From positions 744,001-808,000 of the forward strand of contig QAYZ01000016.1 of NCBI GenBank assembly GCA_003054655.1: a stretch of DNA of 64,000 bases. Reading direction: 5' to 3'. Made by a program: the position numbers and the translations under genes. A model generated the notes under the pieces. That model made no database searches. It saw only the letters and a list, made by a program, of their open reading frames with translations, and had not been told where the DNA came from. Below, piece by piece: positions 63,628-64,000 of the stretch (position 1 is its first letter; every line of letters begins with the position of its first letter). Origin of the DNA: Spartobacteria bacterium LR76. Lineage in GTDB: Bacteria; Verrucomicrobiota; Verrucomicrobiia; Chthoniobacterales; Terrimicrobiaceae.

Positions 63628-64000
63628 ATGCGCACCCTCTATCTCGATTGTTTTTCCGGCATCAGCGGCGACATGACGGTCGGCGCCTTGCGCGACCTCG
63701 GCGTGCCGGAGGAGGTCTTTCAGCAGGCCATCGCCTCGCTCGGGCTGGCCGATGAATTTCACATCCACTTCCAGCGCGGCCACAAGCAGAACATCGCCGG
63801 GTGGAAATTCGACGTTCACGCCGCCCACGGGCATTCCCACGAGGCGCACGAGCACTCGCATTCCCATGAGCATGGCGGGGAGCACCATCACGAGCATGGG
63901 CATTCGCACGAACACTCCCACAGCCACGAGCACGGCGGGCACACCCACTCGCATCCGCATGAGCATGGGGAGCACTCGCATGAGCATGGCCAAGAGCATC
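63628..64000 (+). CDS. larC: LarC, nickel-pincer cofactor insertion protein (5' part)
   Basis: The first 124 codons of LarC, which inserts nickel into the lactate-racemase pincer cofactor. The hallmark LDCFSGISGDMTVGAL lies at residues 5-20. From about residue 67 to the window edge the sequence is a His-rich stretch of HSHEHGG-type repeats, where nearly every second residue is His, Glu or Ser. This His domain is a plausible nickel store. The gene continues beyond the window. Confidence 0.9.
   Translation, partial: MRTLYLDCFSGISGDMTVGALRDLGVPEEVFQQAIASLGLADEFHIHFQRGHKQNIAGWKFDVHAAHGHSHEAHEHSHSHEHGGEHHHEHGHSHEHSHSHEHGGHTHSHPHEHGEHSHEHGQEH

Overview
The window looks like a chromosomal segment of a high-GC verrucomicrobium, probably from the Spartobacteria/Terrimicrobium side. 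The reasons are PEP-CTERM tailed secreted proteins, an autotransporter-type beta-strand repeat protein, delta-60 repeats, pseudopilins with a C-terminal DGH motif, a TIGR02597-like protein, and broad sugar-handling capacity. This assignment is inference from gene content; no 16S or marker gene is present.

Layout. (1) 1-9.66 kb, minus strand: a cellulose synthase operon. In transcription order it has two ParA/BcsQ-like ATPases, a membrane-anchored coiled-coil protein, bcsA (with PilZ), bcsB, bcsZ (GH8) and bcsC, which runs off the window. (2) 9.9-10.7 kb: a delta-60 repeat protein and tRNA-Arg(CCG). (3) 11.1-20.2 kb: a carbohydrate/surface-material locus. A GntR-type regulator appears to act through two near-identical operators (TAGC-N6-GCTA), one before a PEP-CTERM/M55 peptidase/TIM-barrel operon and one before a BNR sialidase-like gene. 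The regulator is followed by a secreted protein, a pseudopilin and a beta-helix lipoprotein. (4) 20.2-27.2 kb: Nudix, two very small ORFs, deoC-gntR divergent from a ROK kinase with paired operators, stress/BON proteins, an SDR and an orphan histidine kinase. (5) 27.2-38.0 kb: an island rich in nucleases and defence-type genes (HNH, DUF3825 plus Abi-alpha/DUF4393, an EVE-HNH endonuclease split by an IS3-family element, NERD, and a PD-(D/E)XK-like protein), with katG/oxyR embedded. (6) 38.0-41.7 kb: a lipoprotein, a palindromic repeat array, and a RepA-like helicase, primase-like and zinc-finger trio resembling an integrated replicon. (7) 41.7-52.2 kb: small genes, a GPH sugar symporter, a 1,910-residue secreted protein and two further secreted proteins. 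(8) 52.2-59.9 kb: a fructose PTS operon (fruA, EIIA-HPr-EI fusion, fruK, oprB-type porin) divergent from a DeoR-type regulator. (9) 59.9-64 kb: a cytosolic-looking substrate-binding protein, a HypB/UreG-like GTPase and a lone ABC ATPase behind a structured leader, then an SPFH protein and the start of a His-rich larC.

The strongest leads are three. One is the three-gene binding-protein/GTPase/ABC-ATPase cluster beside larC: it has no permease and no signal peptide, and may be a nickel or metallocofactor system. The second is the precise IS insertion into an EVE-HNH type IV restriction gene, where excising the element with one target copy restores the frame. The third is the palindromic repeat array beside the replicon-like genes.
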